64,000 nt of DNA, taken from contig NC_058052.1 of assembly GCF_020085105.1 (NCBI RefSeq), positions 25,746,733 through 25,810,732 of the forward strand. Reading direction: 5' to 3'. The translations under genes and the position numbers were made by a program. Within the stretch, counting starts at the first letter, position 1; every line of letters starts with the position of its first letter. The notes beneath the pieces were generated by a model that was not told where the DNA came from, did not search any database, and saw only the letters and a list, made by a program, of their open reading frames with translations. Below, in pieces: positions 60,761 through 64,000 of the stretch. Origin of the DNA: Siniperca chuatsi (lineage: Eukaryota > Chordata > Actinopteri > Centrarchiformes > Sinipercidae).

Positions 60761-60813
<53 letters not shown>
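60761..60813. repeat. (TC)n(AC)n compound microsatellite
   Basis: A TC run passes into an uninterrupted AC run of about 20 units, within the presumed itsn1 3' UTR. Confidence 0.95.
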
Positions 60814-60815
<2 letters not shown>

Positions 60816-62103
60816 GGTTTGGGTTTGATGAGACTAAGAAGGAGGGCTGGGATTGTCACTGGAGTGTCTTTGAGACTGTCTGATGAAGCAGAGGAAGAGA
60901 AAACAGTTAAGACCCGGCTGATCTCCAAGAGGACAGAGGACCGGAATGAACCAGACTGGACTAAATACTGAACTGGACCAGACTGAAGGAGGACAGGAGT
61001 AGACTGGACTGGAATAGAAACAGGCCTAGGATATTCATTCCTTGGTATCATTCATGCTGAAGTCCACTTTAAGAACTGCTTGTTAAAAGGTGTCTTCATC
61101 TTTAAAATCTCCCATCACAGTACGGATCAGCATTTTTAAGACCAGTAACACAAAATTTAAGACGTAAAAGATGTATGTAAGACATTGTTGGCCTGGAATA
61201 TACATTTGAAGAGTTTAAGAGATTCAGTGATTTTATCAGAATCTGCACACATCCGGTTTTAGGTTGAATATTAATCTCAGAAAACTGATATGTATGAAAC
61301 TGAGATAATAAGAGCTTTATTTACCGTTTACACTGAGCTGCTGTTTACTGGTGCAACACAACTAAAAACGCTCAAAACCTTTTACTTTGTGCTGACTGGT
61401 TAAAACAAAATTCGTCACGTCGCCCCCTGCTGTCTGTGTTCAGACTGCAGCATTGACTTTGCAAATCAGATGACTTTCACAATGCCAGTCCGCTTAAATA
61501 ATCGAACATAGCAGCGAGGCTAGTTGCAATGTTTTTACAAATGTATTTGTATACTGTTGTACCTTCTCAAGGCTGGCTTGACCTGTTTGGGGGCCCAGAT
61601 TATCTGTATGCCAGTTAGTTTGTGGTAATTTGATGAAAACAACTTCTTTTTTTTTTTTTTTAGGACAATGCACCAACTGAGCACAAAATAAACTAAAATA
61701 ATAAAGGGTTACAACTCAATTTTGACACAAAACAGTGCTACAAGATTGTGCAATGATGCCGGACCCAGTTTAAATTGTATAACAGTGGTGCAAATTTCCA
61801 AATTAATCAAATTACCAAAAAGCACCTGACACGCAGTGAATCTAGAGGGTCCCTAGAGGTCTGGGGCCCGGGGCAGTTGCCTGCTTTGCCCAATTGGCAA
61901 TCCAGCCTTGCTGTTCCTAATTTACTAATATTCGTTTTTTTTCTTCTTTTAATTTAACAAGCGAATGACGTAAACTGATACCTTTTCCTCAGCCTGTGAG
62001 CACTAAGAAACTGGACCAGACCAGTCCAGTCTAAATCCAGCCCAACTGTCGGGTCCAAATCATATTTCAGTCCAATCCAGTCCAGTAGGGTCCTGTCCAG
62101 GTT

Positions 62104-62512
62104 TTAGGGTTCTTCAAACAGCTGGAGGTCCAGTCTGACCACGATCTCTCCTGTGGGAACCTCGTGGAGCAGCAACCGCTTCGTGATTGGTCCTTTAGAG
62201 CCCTGGTCCTTCTTTATTTCAGCCAACCGGATCTCTGTCCTGCCCAGGAAGTCTGCGGAGGAGAAAGTGAAAGAGAGAGTGTGATGGAAATGTACAATAA
62301 AGCCATTTATCCCGACTGGAGAACATGTGATTATTACTGACCGTCAGGTGAGAACTGGTCTCGTTCAAACACTGTGACACAGAGGACGTCCTGTTCAAGG
62401 TCCTTTATAAAAAACTGACAATTGGAGTTCCACTTTGGATTCAATGTGTCCTACAAAGACAGAACAGAAAGAGAAAAGCAGCAAAATGAACAAACTATAA
62501 CAGACACATCTC

Positions 62513-62544
<32 letters not shown>

Positions 62545-63671
62545 TAGTTTTAATTATGAAATTAGACCTACGGCACTTGTAACTAACTTTTTCATCACAA
62601 AACAGGTTCTTCTCAATGACGTAGATCATCTGTTGAACGTTGGTTTGCATGTAATGCCTATCTAACTTAAAACTTAATTAATGTTATTGGCCACAGCAGC
62701 CGTGACTGAAACCATAAGGAGAATTCCCATCCACCATTTTTTCTCTTAGTAGTCTCTGAAGGAGGATCACAGAGTAAGTGATGGAAGAGAAACAATAATA
62801 AACCCTTGCAAATGGCTCTAATCAATGATGTAAGAAATGCTAAATAAAAAACATAAAAGTGGTAACCACAGTCATACTGTACCTGTAATGTTTTTGTGAT
62901 ATGGCACTGCGAACCCATGGTTACCTCACAGTATGGGTTACTTTTTCCTGGAAATACAGACACAACAGAGTTTCCCCTCGGGAATCAATAAAGTATTTCT
63001 GATTCTGATTTCTGATTTTTATCTACTGAGGATGACACTGCTTATATAACCCCTGTTCTCTGAATGACAAGAAACAACCTGTTCTACCACATACGGACAC
63101 TTCTTCAGACACTAGGAAAGTTAGATGATTTAAAGTCAACTCAATCACTGCCTGATTATTATTTGAGCTTGGACCAAATTTAGGAGAATTAGGATTTGAA
63201 GCTGAAGATTTTTATTTCCTCAAAATGAAAACTTTGAAAACATTTCATGTTTTTTAAGTAAAGATAGAGACTGGATATAATGAAATGACTGAAATTCAAA
63301 GTGTCAGCCTTTTCTCCTTTTCAAATTTCAGTAAAAGGAGTGTGTACGTACCATGGGAGCGACAGGGTTTGAGCTCGATTCCCTCCACAATGTTGACCAT
63401 TAGTCTACCAATACCTGTAGCCCTCTGAGAACGCACTGAGACAAAGAGACGCAGAGAAATTAGTTTTATTAGTTATTGAGTATCATGAAGTTTGATCATG
63501 GAAAATCAGTTTGACTATTTAAACGTTTATTCCGTTGCCTTTAACAAAACATTCAGGATGGAAGAAAGAAAAGGAGAGATACCTAGATACGCCTTCTCTC
63601 TCTTCTTCTTCTCCGTCTCTATGAAGAGTTCTGAAGCTGCCTTAATTTTCTGAACCCACGCTGTCCTGCAT

Positions 63672-63709
<38 letters not shown>

Positions 63710-63943
63710 CACATGCATTTGCATCACAAATGACCCAAACTAAGAAATAAGACGAATAGTATTCCTTAAAATCTGTGTTTCACGTTTGGTCTGCACGTGT
63801 CTATCCATGTGTTCATATTACCTTTCGTTGATGCTCTCAGCTCTGAGAGTGTAAACTCTGTCTATGTGAGAGATGTGGAACAGAGGCTCATCTCCTGACG
63901 GGTCTGTCGGCAGCTTCACTAACACTTCATTTAGGAAGATTGG
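62104..63943 (-). CDS. itsn1: Intersectin-1 long form, C-terminal exons (PH end and C2), partial
   Basis: ITSN1 is an endocytic and Cdc42-GEF scaffold (EH-EH-coiled coil-5xSH3-DH-PH-C2) acting at clathrin pits and synapses. Only the last six coding exons are in the window: 63943-63822, 63665-63583, 63435-63352, 62947-62883, 62450-62342 and 62252-62104 (TAA), 203 codons in phase; the gene runs off the right edge. They encode the end of the PH domain ([34 protein letters not shown]) and the whole C2 domain ([79 protein letters not shown]). [26 protein letters not shown] and the EEP-type terminus distinguish ITSN1 from ITSN2. The presence of these exons shows that the long isoform is encoded. 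Confidence 0.96.
62513..62538. repeat. (TA)n run and T tract
   Basis: A TA microsatellite is followed by a T run, in the itsn1 intron between the exons at 62947 and 62450. Confidence 0.9.
63666..63707. repeat. (CA)n microsatellite next to an itsn1 acceptor
   Basis: On the minus strand the GT run ends in TTTATGCAG, the acceptor of the itsn1 exon at 63665. The tract may therefore influence splicing efficiency. Confidence 0.9.
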
Positions 63944-64000
63944 CTGAAAGAGACAAGACAGCTCAGTTATTGTGAGTCATGTAGGGGCGTATAGATACAT

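Larger units (their letters stand above)
58250..62103 (-). other. itsn1: itsn1 3' UTR
   Basis: This runs from the itsn1 stop codon to the AATAAA at 58273-58268, about 3.85 kb, with no coding exon recognised. It contains a MITE (58763-59262), a TC/AC microsatellite (60761-60813), an A-rich tract near 60350 and a T16 tract near 61650. The 58500 region has an ATC run. Confidence 0.55.

Overview
The window is vertebrate nuclear DNA, almost certainly from a teleost (probably percomorph) fish. The genes are split into short exons with GT-AG introns. The encoded proteins are close to human PLEKHA3, PDXK and ITSN1. The intergenic and intronic DNA is full of fish-type repeats: L2-like LINE tails, a Penelope-like fragment, a tRNA-derived SINE, foldback MITEs and many CA microsatellites. 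There are no bacterial features, CRISPR arrays or rRNA genes. All four recognisable genes lie on the minus strand, so the window reads right to left. Exon borders and reading phases were checked by hand, and every splice used below keeps frame. || Layout: (1) 891-11491, plekha3 (FAPP1), a Golgi PI4P/ARF1-binding PH protein, 8 coding exons. (2) 11.9-14.2 kb, repeat-rich intergenic DNA with a plus-strand kelch (KLHL10-like) pseudogene. (3) 21892-43518, pdxk (pyridoxal kinase), 11 coding exons, with a possible ~7 kb repeat-laden 3' UTR down to a poly(A) signal near 14.95 kb and a CpG-rich promoter at 43.5-44.1 kb. (4) 44969-53779, a seven-exon gene for an unusual mitochondrial protein: a basic presequence-like N-terminus, one giant 2433-nt exon of acidic repetitive sequence, and a complete ATP-synthase coupling factor 6 (F6) domain at the C-terminus. 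(5) 54-58 kb, a nest of DNA-transposon and LINE insertions. (6) 58.25 kb to the right edge, the last six coding exons and long 3' UTR of itsn1 (intersectin-1 long form: end of PH plus C2); the gene continues beyond the window. || The most interesting object is gene 4. The giant exon is phase 1 on both sides and a multiple of three, so skipping it would give an F6-like protein of about 150 aa, while including it gives about 960 aa. The exon contains two families of internal tandem repeats. A probable extra exon with a single-base frameshift and a foldback MITE lie just downstream of it. The four genes are not an operon-like functional unit. PDXK and ITSN1 are on human chromosome 21, PLEKHA3 is on chromosome 2, so this is a teleost-specific neighbourhood.
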